Origin: Zygnema cylindricum | Taxonomy: Eukaryota; Streptophyta; Zygnematophyceae; Zygnematales; Zygnemataceae | Assembly (NCBI GenBank): GCA_037447655.1 | Contig: JBBHKE010001150.1 | Span: 1-54,161 of the forward strand | DNA: 54,161 bases | Direction: 5' to 3' | In this document: one piece after another, positions 1-18,277 of the stretch | How positions within the stretch are numbered: position 1 is the stretch's first letter | How the letters are laid out: every line of letters begins with the position of its first letter | Notes under the pieces: model-generated | Seen by the model: the letters and a program-made list of their open reading frames with translations, nothing else | The model's database searches: none | Told to the model about the DNA's origin: nothing | Position numbers and translations under genes: made by a program

Positions 1-607
1 CTACAAAGTCACACAACTTCAAAACAACGTTTAACAAAATTAAGTTAACAGTTGTAAAATGAAGAGCCCAAGATCCTAAAAATTTCCGAAGCGATGGTGT
101 CGATTGAGTTTGGATGAGCCAATCACATCCTTTGCATGTCGTTGGATTGCGAAGCCTAACATTATGATGCAATGTTGCACATGAGGAAACATGGGATCCC
201 GTATGGTTCATGAGAACTACACTATAGAGTTATTTCCGCACCACGCAAAAACACAAGACCTACACGAGGGCCACGTATACCTCTAAATTGAGAAGGTTCC
301 AAGAGTATACGTGACAACTTACGTTTGATTGTGTATCTAACTTTGTTATACACTCTAGGAATTACGACCCAAACCATATCATATGTTGTTGTATGTTTCC
401 CACTGTGTGAGGAACCTAACAAATGGACACCTTATTCATTTATAGACTGATTGGAAATGAAACGATGTTTATTTAGGAGCGACGGGTGCGGCAAGCCGTG
501 ACTTAAGCGAAGTGCATACGAATATTGAGGAGAAAAGACAAGAGAGATAAGTAGTGAGGGAAAATTTGTTGTATTAAACATGTTGCTGTTCATGACCTGG
601 TCCGTGT
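1..607. other. Intergenic, nothing recognised
   Basis: I see no gene, RNA or bordered repeat here. The short open frames lack any recognisable motif. The last five bases (603-607, CGTGT) are the left target-site copy of the adjacent TRIM. Confidence 0.5.
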
Positions 608-662
608 TGTTAAGATTCCTAGAATCGGGGGATAGAATGGACGATCCCAATAAAGGGATTGA

Positions 663-735
663 TGAGCCGGCCAAGATTTGAACCTGGGACCTTTCACTTA
701 AGCTGTGAATGCACTACCACTGTGCCACCAGCTCA
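663..735 (-). other. tRNA-like sequence inside TRIM1 3' LTR
   Basis: The minus strand folds as a near-canonical cloverleaf. The acceptor stem GAGCTGG/CCGGCTC has one G-T pair. The D stem GCAC/GTGC, anticodon stem TTCAC/GTGAA and T stem CCAGG/CTTGG all pair, with at most a wobble. A-box (TGGCACAGTGG) and B-box (GGTTCAAATC) pol III motifs are present. The base before the anticodon is G, not the invariant U33, so this is unlikely to be a working tRNA. By position the anticodon would be CTT. I read it as a tRNA-derived module carried by the LTR. Confidence 0.75.
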
Positions 736-758
736 GATGTTACGCCTGTGGGTCCGAT

Positions 759-766
759 TTTATATA
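759..766 (-). promoter_or_regulatory. TATA box in TRIM1 3' LTR
   Basis: TATATAAA on the minus strand, about 25 bp upstream of the tRNA-like 5' end at 734. A pol II start at the usual distance would fall at or near the first base of the tRNA-like fold. The same arrangement recurs in the other LTR at 1047-1054. Confidence 0.5.
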
Positions 767-880
767 GGTTTAAGTGTGGATTTTTTCCACAATTCCGGAT
801 ATCGGTTGCACGTTTCAAGTACATCAACACCCCCCCTCGAGAGGTAGCCGGTCATAATAGTCCATGTAAACCTGGTCCCC

Positions 881-895
881 ATGGCTCCGATACCA
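881..895 (-). promoter_or_regulatory. TRIM1 primer binding site
   Basis: TGGTATCGGAGCCAT on the minus strand directly abuts the CA end of the 5' LTR. It differs at one position from the TGGTATCAGAGC site complementary to plant initiator Met-tRNA. Confidence 0.85.
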
Positions 896-950
896 TGTTA
901 AGATTCTTAGAATCGGGGGATAGAATGGACGATTCCAATAAAGGGATTGA

Positions 951-1023
951 TGAGCCGGCCAGGATTTTAACCTGGGACCTTTCACTTAAGCTGCGAACGC
1001 ATCACCACTGTGCCACCAGCTCA
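951..1023 (-). other. tRNA-like sequence inside TRIM1 5' LTR
   Basis: Paralogue of 663-735, at the same offset of 288 bp. The acceptor arms are kept. The anticodon arm remains paired (TTCGC over GCGAA by eye), while the T loop carries substitutions. Confidence 0.65.
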
Positions 1024-1046
1024 GATGTTACGCTGGTGGGTCCGAA

Positions 1047-1054
1047 TTTATATA
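1047..1054 (-). promoter_or_regulatory. TATA box in TRIM1 5' LTR
   Basis: TATATAAA on the minus strand. In the 5' LTR this would be the promoter driving the element RNA. It lies 25 bp upstream of the tRNA-like segment, as in the other LTR. Confidence 0.5.
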
Positions 1055-1122
1055 GGTTTTAGTGTGCATTTTTTCCACAATTCCGGATATCGATCGCACG
1101 TTTCACGTACGTCAACACGTGT

Positions 1123-1704
1123 TGCGATTGGTGCAATTGACGCCGAAGCGAGTTATATCATTAAATAAAAGGTTTCTCATATACGCCTGCTTGACAACTA
1201 GTTTTGTGGTCTTCGAAGACTTCGTGTTGATTCGGTTTTCCTCCATTGGTGTAGGAGGACCTCGAGGGATGTGGTTCTCATAGATCTGACCATATCTCAC
1301 ATTTGTTTTACGACGTTTGAAAGGGAGCGTCTCTCAACGATCGAATTCCAATGGCGAAATGACATTTACCAAAACTGAACATATCATTTTTTTTTAATTT
1401 GCTGTTGATATTTCCGACACTTTGGAGTATTCATTTGACGACTTTTTATGCAACTGTGCGCGGAAAACATATGAGTTGATGCGTCGGAGGAGTTGTCACT
1501 GAGCCTTCTCGCTTTTTTTACCGTTAGTGCTTGTCAATTGCCATTCAACGAGCGTAAGTTGCGACTCTCCTTGGACAAAGTAAGGTGGAAGATGATAGGT
1601 GGAGCCTCCAAGATCTTCCACCAAGGGATCTAGCACTGTTGGAGTTGAGGGTAGTGATGTACTATAGGTTTCTTCCATTTGTGGGTAGACTTGGTTTATT
1701 ATGA
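1123..1704. other. Intergenic, nothing recognised
   Basis: No gene or bordered element is visible. Short open frames on both strands lack motifs. Confidence 0.4.
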
Positions 1705-2076
1705 TTAGTGTTGGGTATCGAAGACCTATTGCCGATATTTAATATATATATCGAATTTTAGGTATGCGATAATCGATAAATCAAATTCATGTACAGAGAA
1801 GCTAAATATCCGGATATTTATGCGATTTTTTTTTCCGATTTTTTCTTCCGATTTTTTTTTCAAACCCCTCCTCTCCCCCCTGTGGCGCGCTTAGTTGGGT
1901 AGGGTAACGGAATCAGACGATTTTTATACTTGAATCAGACGGACACCCATTTTGCAATATATCCGATAACTTATGTTGGTCTCGGTACGATATATCGAGG
2001 AGTCTGCTCTTTCAATATTCGATATATCGAATATCGAAATTATCGCGATATGAATTTACCCGATACCCAACACTAA
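1705..2076. mobile_element. MITE with 16-bp perfect TIRs
   Basis: TTAGTGTTGGGTATCG (1705-1720) is repeated as its exact reverse complement at 2061-2076. The 372-bp interior is AT-rich and full of small palindromes built from TCGATA/TATCGA. A possible target duplication TATGA sits next to the left border and one base off the right border, so I do not claim a superfamily. No coding capacity. Confidence 0.75.
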
Positions 2077-2568
2077 CTATGATGGTTAATTGCTTTAATT
2101 TGTGTTTACATTTTAACTTGTTATGTATGGCTCTTTTTCTATTGACTTATGTAGTTTTAAATGATGTTGTTTTCTTTAACTTGTACTCCTTTTGTACTCT
2201 GACGTTTTTTCCATCAAATGTTTTGCAATTAAGTTTGATCGTATCGCTCTAGGAAAAGCAATCCAACACGAACCAGTCTTTTTATTACACTTTTGTTGTG
2301 CGATGTCTTTTGGGCGAGTGTCCCGCTGCTTATCCGCGACAGTGGCGAAAACGTGCAACTATAATGATACCTGTTACGAAGCACAAAGCAAAATATGGAA
2401 GATGCACGGAACACAAGCATGGAACACTATTTGTCATCGAGTAGTGCGACGGGTTATGCGCTGTTATTCGATTCCTTACACAGTACGGATAAGTACAAGA
2501 GACAAAAGTGAAAATTGTAGCCGTATGTTTGATTCCAAAGAAGAACCGAACATTTAGTCAGGTCGATA

Positions 2569-2638
2569 CAGTTGCTTAAAATTCCAAAATAACCATGAAA
2601 CATCAGTTGCTTAAAATTCCAAAATAACCATGAAACAT
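2569..2638. repeat. 35-bp tandem duplication
   Basis: Two adjacent identical copies of a 35-bp unit beginning CAGTTGCTTAAAATTCC (2569-2603 and 2604-2638). Confidence 0.85.
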
Positions 2639-3088
2639 CAATAAATTTTGACGCAGTATCCAAGTACTTATTCCCCGTCTTGTAAAGGAGAAATACAAAC
2701 TTACTTCATTTAGAGAGTCAACAAAAATGACAACTTCTTTGTGTTGCTCATCACACTTTCGTAGCTCTATCCTAAACCACCCCATACCATCTCTTCTATA
2801 TCTTGTACGCGACCGACCACTACATCTCATTCCGTAGCCTTGTATTGGGGCGACCACCAAAATGGGCCACCACATTATATAAGGCTATCATGGCATTGTA
2901 CCAAATTATTCATGAGGTAAGCATGCCACAAATACCACTTTTCCTATCCTTCATCAAGGAGAAATATAGTCAACTTCGAATATCGAACTAAACAACAACT
3001 TGAAGGCTATATCCAAATTTCCACGTGTACGAGAGAAGAAACATAATATTACGCCACATGAATACTAACAAATCAAAAGAAAAGAACC

Positions 3089-3183
3089 TAAAGTAGATGG
3101 AAGACTTCGTAAGAAAAACAACATAAAGTAGATGGAAGACTTCGTAAGAAAAATAACATAAAGTAGATGGAAGACTTCGTACG
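3089..3183. repeat. 35-bp tandem repeat, about 3 copies
   Basis: Three near-identical units containing AAAGTAGATGGAAGACTTCG. They lie about 100 bp beyond the GH1 stop codon and may fall in its 3' UTR. Confidence 0.8.
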
Positions 3184-3279
3184 TCGTTTGATGCTGATGT
3201 TCAGGGCAATTCTGACATGTTATGAGCTACTCAAAAAATGCCTTTCAACTTTTTCGATTACGTTATGTTGGAAACTTTC

Positions 3280-10663
<7,384 letters not shown>

Positions 10664-11781
10664 CGTGGACCGCCGCCTGCATGCGAAAGACGAGGCGAGG
10701 GATGAAGACTCCCTCCAAATGAAAACAGTCCTCAACTTTGGCTGTACAAACTGGGGAGTAGAGATAGTACCATGGGACATAGAAAACAAAGAAATGCACA
10801 AAGAATGGTCTCTTTACGTTTTCATAACTTAGCGAGAAACGGAAGATCTCTATTAACTCAGAACATCTCATTCACTCGTTTGACTCTTAAAATTCACTCT
10901 TTTGGTACATCACTTGTTCGACACTCATCTACAATTATACCACAATATGTTAAAAACATTCACCACATCCAGTTCACCTTTTCACTAAAAAAACAAATAT
11001 TTATTTGAGGGCCTCCTCTAATCTCAAGCCGATGGTGCATTCACCTCTCTAGTACAAAGCCATTTTAACTTCAAAATTCAGGCGAGGCAGGCTTCCTTCG
11101 TCAACTCGATTGAAATTGACAAATCAAAGCCGCCGGATTATAGTTGGCGCGCAGTGTCGTTGTCGTTCATTGGAAGGAACGGTTCAGATCTGCCTGCTAG
11201 ACGGAAACAGCGCCGTGCGTGTCGCATCGCCGGCGTTCTTTCCACGCCCGAAAGCGAACTGCCGGAAAACAGACGTTCGTGCCATGATTCCAGAATTTTC
11301 CTGCAATGGTGTACGGCTCTTATTTTTAAGTGTTCTCATTTAGTGCTCATTTCCGTGCCTTCCTGCGCTATGAAAACATTTTAATCAAATGTCTGCACGT
11401 AGCAATTAACAGTTATTTCCTGAAGTCCATTGGAAGCGTCCAAAACACGCGAGGCACTGTTCTATTCTGAACAGGGTGTGTTTCAAACATTAGTACCACG
11501 TGGGTTCTATGGACCTGCATTTCCACCGTGCGAAAAGTGCCGCTGTACGGACCATCACAAGATATCTATCAGTTCCTTATACGTAATTTTTTTGTTGACG
11601 GACTACTGTTGTGATCAGGCGCTGTGTACGGCTTTTTTTTCAAACTAGGGTTTTGTACGCTCACTTTGAGATGCTGCGCGAATAAGCGAAAGCTAATTTT
11701 CCTTTCGTCGACAGAAGTGGCTCTATAACAGAAGCCTTTCAATTGAATGTTTATGGTTGGACAAGGATTTTGTGCACACTA
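10664..11781. other. Upstream region of the GH1 gene
   Basis: Contains the presumed promoter and 5' UTR. Two further in-frame ATGs lie upstream of the chosen start (up to about 10801), so a slightly longer N-terminus is possible. I could not pick a convincing TATA box. The rest shows no recognised element. Confidence 0.4.
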
Positions 11782-12370
11782 CACCGTGAATCGCTATTAG
11801 TGTGAGGAAACCTACAGAAACTGTATTACTAACGCTTATTTCAGGTTCAATGACCCGAACCAACAAAACATTAACAGTCCAGTAGGTACTGAATTTGTAC
11901 GGTAAACCGTGAATCGTGATTAGCGTTATTGACGCTAATTCTGTCACCCCGAATTTTGACCCTAAAACCTCAAATAGAATAAATAACTCTAAATTTTCAT
12001 TTACACTATTTAAGGTACTTTTGAATTTCACGTTAACAGCTCTAATATAGTGCCGTTCTAAATAGTGTGGCGTACGGTCGGTGTCTGACCGTGCAGAACT
12101 GTACTTTAAAAAGTTAAAACGTACAAAATAATATTTAATACAGGGCGTTTTCATGTAAATGCGCTTTCACAAACCGCCTACTGCAAACGTCATAATGACG
12201 CGAAAATGTACGTTTTGTCAGATTCTGTTCGTGTACATAATTTACTGTAAAGATATTCAGCGCGGATAGCTATTACGGAAAGAAACCCAAATATTTTTTG
12301 AGAAAACGAAAAATCCAAACTAGAGTTGATAACACTAATTATTTCTTTACCCTAATTACGATTCGCGGTG
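11782..12370. mobile_element. E-family TIR element E1 (TA-flanked)
   Basis: Begins CACCGTGAATCGCTATTAG and ends CTAATTACGATTCGCGGTG, with TA on both sides (11780-11781, 12371-12372). The TA duplication resembles Tc1/mariner or Stowaway elements, though the TIR is not the Stowaway consensus. It shares long internal stretches with E4 (18592-19075) and has no transposase. Confidence 0.8.
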
Positions 12371-12372
12371 TA

Positions 12373-12561
12373 GTTTAACATACATCTATTTTACTAAGCG
12401 CGAAACGTTCCGTCTACCCGTGACTTTTTAGGCGTTTGTGATTGGCTGCATGAGTACTGGGCAATCAGTTTTTCTATAGTTGCCGGGCAACCGGATTTAT
12501 TTTTATTGCTGCCGTCACCGTGAGTTTCGCGATTCTTCAGACGTTTGTGATTGGCTGACTC
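12373..12561. other. Diverged ~100-bp repeat units flanking F0
   Basis: Contains repeated 'GTTTGTGATTGGCTG ... CAGTCAGTTTT' type segments. Related units continue on the other side of F0 (13741-13930), so F0 seems to have landed in a short tandem array. Confidence 0.4.
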
Positions 12562-13740
12562 ATAGCCTATACCCACCGGAGCATTTGTAACTTTTTGCCC
12601 ATTCCGATGATTTTCCGAAAAGTCATCGGAAAACGGGTCTTGTTCACACCAAGATTTTGGGACGTAACTCCGATTGAAGGTGTTACGTGACACGTCACAC
12701 GCTTCGACGTCATAAAACATAGGCGCGAAAACAAACCTGCACATTTTCAAACTTTTAGGGTTTAGCTTGGACTATTTTTTCGCGCGGGAACAACGAAATA
12801 GCCGTTCGAATGTTGTGTTTGCTTAGAGCGTTGTTCCATTAGGCGGTCTCAGTAAACGTCAAAAATTCGTTTACTGAAGCGACCGTTCCATTGTGTCGGG
12901 TCAGTAACCGACATTTTTTTCGCGTATCACATTTTGATTGGTCCACGTTATTTATGAATGCGATTCTGGTAATCTTTACAGAATCTCTGACAACAAATTG
13001 TGACCACAGAGTTTTACCAACGAAGGTAAAAATTTACTCGTACGGCGTATTGAATAGAATCTGTACGGGCAAACGAAACTTAAGATTTGTAAAAGCGTAC
13101 GAAAATGTCAGAATGGTTAGTGGATGGCAACAGAAGCGTGAAACAATATCCTCCGTCAAAGATTTTCTTGCGGCTTCCGGTGGCCTCGCATCCTCCGTGG
13201 CGGAAGGCACATGTCATACGCGACGTGTACCCACCAGGTCGCGCGGTCGTCGTGGATATTTGTTCACTTTTCCACGAGGCGCGATGCCATTCGTTCAGGC
13301 GCTAAGAATTGACCTACTCCGGGTCATTTGTTGCGAACTGGAAGTGTCAGACGATGGCGTATCCGATCATGCATCCGACGGTCCACGTTTACGCCCATAA
13401 ACGTGGAGAATCAAATCCCTCATTCAGTAGGCTTGTTTTTCTGACATTTTATTTTTTTTGGTACGGCACTGTACGAATAAGTACGGTTTTCTGTAAACAA
13501 CGGCATATTTCCCCTAATGGAACCTCACCCTTAGTCAGCTTTTCGGGTTACCGTTGGTCTGATTCACAGAAATACAATACTTTTACCCTACTTCTACATC
13601 GCGCAATATTTTGAGCAAGGTCATTTGTACGGCTTTCCGAGAACTTCCGAAATCTATAAAGTCGGTGCTCGGAAAGCCGTACATTATTCGAACGTCCGTC
13701 TGTTGCGGAAGTGTTTTTTTTTCCGGTGGGAATAGGCTAT
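12562..13740. mobile_element. F-family TIR element F0, with nested insertion
   Basis: Left end ATAGCCTATACCCACCGG, right end CCGGTGGGAATAGGCTAT. Sequence inside both ends matches F1, F3 and F4. The middle is displaced by N1 (12826-13530); removing N1 restores the F-family consensus reading across the gap. No transposase is visible, and I could not identify a target duplication. Confidence 0.8.
12826..13530. mobile_element. Harbinger-like MITE N1 nested in F0
   Basis: Flanked by TTA on both sides (12823-12825 and 13531-13533). The ends are GAGCGTTGTTCCATTAGG and the reverse complement of GGGTGAGGTTCCATTAGG. TTA target sites are typical of PIF/Harbinger elements. Open frames inside show no DDE transposase motifs. 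Confidence 0.7.
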
Positions 13741-14136
13741 GAGTGCCTAGCAGTCAGTTTTCTACTTTTCTGTTTCAGCCAGGCGGTCAGTTTTCTTTTA
13801 TCGCCGGCCAGTCATTTGGTTTGGTTGCCGCCGCCGCGGCCATGAGTTTCTCTTTACTTCCGAAGTTTGATTGGCTGGATGAGTTATAAGCAGTCAGTTT
13901 TATTTTTGCTGGGCAGTCATTTCTTTGGTTTTGGCTCGTAGCACGTGCGGTGTACTACAGTACAGTAGTAATACTACAGTACAGTTGGTTGTCTGCTCAT
14001 TCAACAGAAGCAGTATAGACCCTATGGTCTGTGTTCACATAGTCGACGTTTGAACATGTGAGAACACTCTTTTTCCCCTAGCGCTTTGTTTTTATGCATA
14101 AAATCTGAGGATGATTTCTCGTGCCAACGCCACTCA
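13741..14136. other. Intergenic, short repeats
   Basis: Continues the short diverged repeat units seen left of F0, then a small TACAGTACAG repeat near 13960-13985. No gene seen. Confidence 0.35.
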
Positions 14137-14910
14137 GGGTGCGTCTCCATGTGCTTAAGGGTTTTTTCTGTCGTTTTCTTGTAAAACTTAGAGCCGTCCC
14201 GCGTAAGTTTCAACCGTACAAAAAAATAGAGAAAATAAAAAGTACATTTTGCGTCATCATCGAATTTAAGATGTACTACATGTTGTCGTTTTGTGTTCTT
14301 CGACCCACGGCCACGCCAAAAAAAGTCATCTTCAAACTTTTCTTTAAAACACAGGGAAGATGTGATTTAAAACAAAGAATTTTCGAAAAACAAATAGAAA
14401 CACGTAGTCGCACGTGTAATTTTTTTTCAAGAAATTTCAAAAGAATTCAAGCGACGACGAAAAGTGCACGATCCGCTATGTTTTGTCCGTTTGCGTTCAG
14501 GTACGACAAAACAAAGTACACAATTTGTTTGGTTTTGTCCGTTTGCGCCTGGTACGGATTTTATTTCACCAGGGGTCTCAAGATCCGACGTCATTTCATG
14601 TCGAGCGGACAAGAGACGCAAAGGCAAGTTGCATCTTCTTCAACCGTGAAACGGCAGAGGCTGGATGGCGGTACGTCTACAACGTCACGAAAAATCATGC
14701 GGTGTCACAAGCAGTTACAAAAAATATTGTGCGTCATCACAGATTGTACACTGTCGACAGCCGTCATGGGCATTGTCGACGTCTACAATTGTCACGCCAT
14801 TAAATGACAACTTCGTTTGGTACACACAGGGACACGAAATCCGGGTCCGTCGGATCTGCCCTAAAAAACAAAGTAAATTCTCTAAGTTTCAAGTACATGG
14901 AGACGCACCC
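14137..14910. mobile_element. Harbinger-like MITE M1, TCA target duplication
   Basis: Ends GGGTGCGTCTCCATGT and ACATGGAGACGCACCC are perfect inverted repeats of 16 bp. TCA lies on both sides (14134-14136, 14911-14913). The interior is a diverged inverted relative of J1 (50072-50827). No transposase, despite a 228-codon open frame over part of it that has no family motif. Confidence 0.8.
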
Positions 14911-15024
14911 TCACTTTCGCGTGTCAACGCCTTCACTTTTTATGTGCTTCTTGTTCCAGCTAATGAGCAGGTTAACGTACGGAATGGCTCATTCCGTACA
15001 TTACACCTATTCAAACATCTCCTG

Positions 15025-15509
15025 ATAGCCTATTCCCACCGGAGCATTTGTAACCTTTTGCCCATTCCAATGATTTTCCCAAAACTCATCGGAAAACCGG
15101 TCTTGTTCACACCAAAATTTCGGCACGTAACTCCGATTGAAGGTGTCCTGTCACACGTCACACGCTTGGACGTCATCAAATATAGGCGCGAAAACAAACC
15201 TGCAATTTTTCAAACTTACTAATAAAAATAATGTTCGAAGGACGACGAGGGTGGTTCAAAGTTATACAGTTTTTCCGCGCGAAAACAATGAAACGTTCGG
15301 ATGTTGTTTTCTTCGTCGGCTTCTGGGTTTACCGTTGGCATGTTTCAAAGAAAGACGTAACCTTAACCCGACTTCAATATCCTCAAATATTTTGAGGAAG
15401 TTTTACTGTACGTTTTTTCGAGAACTTCCGAGAACAACAAAGTCGGTGCTCGGAAAGCCGTACATTATTCAAACGCGAAGTGATTTTTTTTCCGGTGGGA
15501 ATAAGTTAT
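15025..15509. mobile_element. F-family element F3
   Basis: Left end ATAGCCTATTCCCACCGG; right end CCGGTGGGAATAAGTTAT (diverged). The body matches F4 almost throughout. Confidence 0.75.
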
Positions 15510-15997
15510 GAATTAGCGTAAATGGTAGTAATTAAATCGTACATTTGTTAGCGTACGGGAAAGTGCAGTATTATTAATATTTTAGGTTTAAAGGTAGTAA
15601 TCTAAGGTTGCTATTTAATGTTGTTAACATCAACAAAGATTCACGGAGTACATTGTCCATCGTTATTACTCTTAATAACACTAATTTAGAGAGTGCGCCC
15701 CAATAACTCATAAACAAGGTTAATAACATCAATCAAGAGTGTTAATGGTAAGCCACATCTTTGGAGTAAACTAACAATATACATTTTGTTTAAATTATTG
15801 CAACCACAATATCACATGGTATAATAAATAAAGTTATCGTAACCAGATGTCTATGTGTACACAATTTCGACATCATGCTTCATCAATAGTTGATAGTAGT
15901 TTTTGGGATCCTAATGGGTGTACGACAATGCTTTAATATGATTTACATAACAAGCATACCTTCAAAATCATTAATACAATCGTATGGCAAAGGAGTA
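15510..15997. other. Intergenic with E-like fragments
   Basis: AT-rich. Contains a GATTCACGGAGTAC fragment near 15637 that resembles an E-family end without a partner. No gene. Confidence 0.35.
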
Positions 15998-16185
15998 CAC
16001 CGCTAATCGTTATTAGGGTTAAAGTTTATTCCGCCACTTAAAACATATTTTATTCGTGCACACTTGTCGGGTTGTCAATATGATGGTTGCCATTGAAAGG
16101 CAAGATTATCACCTTCCTATTGGCGGTCTCCGATTGAAAATCAAACAAGTGTGACTTTTTTTAACATTAATAATGATGAGTGGTG
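15998..16185. mobile_element. Short E-like MITE, TA-flanked
   Basis: Left end CACCGCTAATCGTTATTAG; right end is its diverged complement ending GTGGTG. TA lies on both sides. Its core (about 16057-16152) is the GTGCACACTTGTCGG inverted-repeat body also found at 5512-5616 and near 47.1 kb. Confidence 0.65.
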
Positions 16186-17684
16186 TAGTGGCTATCGTAG
16201 CTTGATATCAAGTTGTAATGTGTAGAAAACCCTTGATTATTGGGCTTCATTTACTGGTATCCTTTCACACATATGTGATGTTTTAATAGAATCCCGTTTA
16301 AAAGCACACGATAGTATAAGCAATACAAATTGGTGGAGAGACATGGTACAACAACAAAGCAGGTGGAATCACGAAAATACGGCTATAGCATTAGAGGGTA
16401 CGTCTGTCATGTAAATTTTAGATGCCCGAAATTTATGGGCATCGAAAAGTTTTCATCCGTACGTTTTTTGGAAGGCTGACCTTCCCAGAATGTTGTCCAA
16501 AACAAATAATCCCGAAAGTTCCTTCCGAGGAACTTCTGGAGAAAGCAAACAAAAATACATTATTTGCAAGGACCGGCCGTACTACCGGTAAGAGCCCGGC
16601 CGTACCCTGCTGGCAACCTTCCCCCCGTTTTCCCGCGCCTGCTCGCACCTGCCAGGCACTTTCGCCCGAAATCACCAGGGAACTCAGCGTGTGAAAGTGC
16701 CACGAAGCCATGACCTGGCGCGTGAGGTATGGTGCCGGCTGCGGCACTTGAGGTCCAAGCAGAAACGATAGCAGATGTGACGGTTTTGACACTTGCGGAC
16801 AGTAGATTACGACTAAGCTTTGACCCTGACGTCAGGGTATATGTACGGACAGGATCCAAAGAAAATGTAATGCTCCTCGAGAATCACGAAGTACTATCAA
16901 CAGAGCAAAGATGAGCGGCGTCCAAGGGACGTAGAAGATTAATGAGATTTTTGAGCCCGCGAATCTCAGCATCGCACGGTTGGGGTGAATTGCGACAGTT
17001 GAGCACCAAAGCCGCACATTTATGACTCCTCTCACAGACGTCGATCGCCAGCTGTCCACGATCGCCAGCTCTTTCCGATATGTTTGGAGCCACGGCGCAT
17101 CGAATAGCTTGACAGTATCGAAAATTACACCAATAGTAAAGATTTGTATGCCTCCCAGAAGTGAGGATTGGGCTCCATTGGGTGATTTGCGTCTTATAGG
17201 GTTGCCAGAGAGCCTATGTGAATTCTTTGTCAGCCTATGTTGCAACAATACTGCATGTAAATGCCGCATTCATTATGTTTCTGGACCAACCAGTGTGCTA
17301 CGTGTACTTGTGTACCTGTACGTGGTTACGGTCACATACTTCCAATGTCACTACAATTTCGATGTAATGGTGCCGACCCTATCATGATTCGTTTTTTTTT
17401 AATGGCGCGATGAAACGCAAAGATTGACCTGCAAAAGCTCAATAATTGGGGTAGCCGCGGGAAATCGGGCGGATATTTTTGTCTCACGCATGTAATATAC
17501 GGAGGTTTAAAAAGCAGGGCAAAATTGCCCGCGCATTTTTCTGGAAACTTTTTTGGCTGTTGTGAAATCTGAATCGCCCAAATTTTGGAGTTACTCTCAG
17601 ACGAATACTGCCACGTACAGCAGCCGGGAAAGAGGTTTTTCAAACCCTGATTTTACTTTTAAAATCGAGGTCGACGCGATCCAC
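16186..17684. other. Unexplained region with a GC-richer block
   Basis: The block at about 16560-16860 is visibly richer in G and C than its surroundings. A 145-codon open frame on the minus strand (17269-16832) has protein-like composition, but I recognise no domain. It may be a gene relic; I do not call a gene. Confidence 0.3.
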
Positions 17685-17686
17685 TA

Positions 17687-18275
17687 CACCGCGAATCGTA
17701 ATTAGAGTAAAGAAAAAATTAGAGTAAAAAAACAAAAAAAAACAATTAGAGTTATGAACGCTAATTCGTGTGATAAAACTTTTTCACAGAGGAAGTTTAC
17801 TCTAATTTATTTAAGTACTCTATATTGGGTTATGTCGGCATTAATTATCCGCGTTGAAATGATGAACACTAAATTACGTAGACATACAAAATCTGTCAGT
17901 CCCTATAGTTTTGTTCAGTTAATATCAGTTAATGTTCACACTGACGACGATGCTGTCGACGGACGAGAGTTATGCGAACGGCTTTTTTTTGATGTGATTG
18001 TTTTTTTTGTTTAGTGCGATTTCACGTGCGAGTACGATTCTATTAAATCATTATTTGTACCTTTTTACTTATAAAAGTACAATTTTGCACGGTTGGACGT
18101 CGTCCGTACTTCACACTATTTAAGACGAACCTATATTAGATTTTTTTACGCTAATTAAACCTTACCCTAAATAGTATAATGAAAAATTTATAATCATCTA
18201 CTCTATTTAAGGTGATAGAGTCGAAATTTAGGGCGACCGAATTAGCGTTATTTACTCTAATTACGATTCGCGGTG
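17687..18275. mobile_element. E-family element E3
   Basis: Left end CACCGCGAATCGTAATTAG, right end CTAATTACGATTCGCGGTG, TA on both sides. Its sequence is the reverse complement (diverged) of E4, so E3 and E4 stand in opposite orientation on either side of a third fragment. Confidence 0.8.
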
Positions 18276-18277
18276 TA

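Larger units (their letters stand above)
608..829 (-). repeat. TRIM1 3' LTR
   Basis: Left LTR copy of TRIM1, the 3' LTR in element orientation. It contains a tRNA-like segment (663-735) and a TATA-box-like motif (759-766), both on the minus strand. Its inner border abuts the polypurine tract. Confidence 0.9.
608..1117 (-). mobile_element. Complete TRIM (miniature LTR retroelement), TRIM1
   Basis: Two direct repeats of exactly 222 bp (608-829 and 896-1117) flank a 66-bp internal segment. Read on the minus strand the LTRs begin TGTTGA and end TTAACA. Directly inside the 5' LTR lies TGGTATCGGAGCCAT (881-895), close to the TGGTATCAGAGC initiator-Met-tRNA primer binding site of plant LTR elements. 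Directly before the 3' LTR is a G-run polypurine tract (about 830-842). The element is flanked by a perfect 5-bp target duplication, CGTGT (603-607 and 1118-1122). It has no coding capacity, so it needs enzymes from another element. The LTRs differ at roughly 17 of 222 positions by eye, so the insertion is not recent. Each LTR contains a tRNA-like cloverleaf. Confidence 0.92.
896..1117 (-). repeat. TRIM1 5' LTR
   Basis: Right LTR copy, the 5' LTR in element orientation. It has the same length (222 bp) and order of parts as the left copy. The tRNA-like B box has drifted (GGTTAAAATC), so this copy is the more eroded pol III candidate. Confidence 0.9.
2077..3279. other. Region downstream of the GH1 gene
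   Basis: This is the 3' side of the beta-glucosidase gene. Apart from two small tandem repeats (listed separately) I see no gene. Any 3' UTR and polyadenylation site should lie just below 3280, but I could not place them. Confidence 0.4.

Noticed and set aside
663-735. Functional tRNA gene
   Set aside because: Position 33 is G instead of U, and the sequence lies within a duplicated LTR with borders well outside the tRNA-like part.
14121-14807. 228-codon plus-strand frame as a gene
   Set aside because: It lies mostly within MITE M1, has no recognisable domain and extends across the element border.
16433-16859. Minus-strand frames of 99-119 codons as genes
   Set aside because: No motif, no splice-linked partner, overlapping frames on both strands in a GC-richer block.
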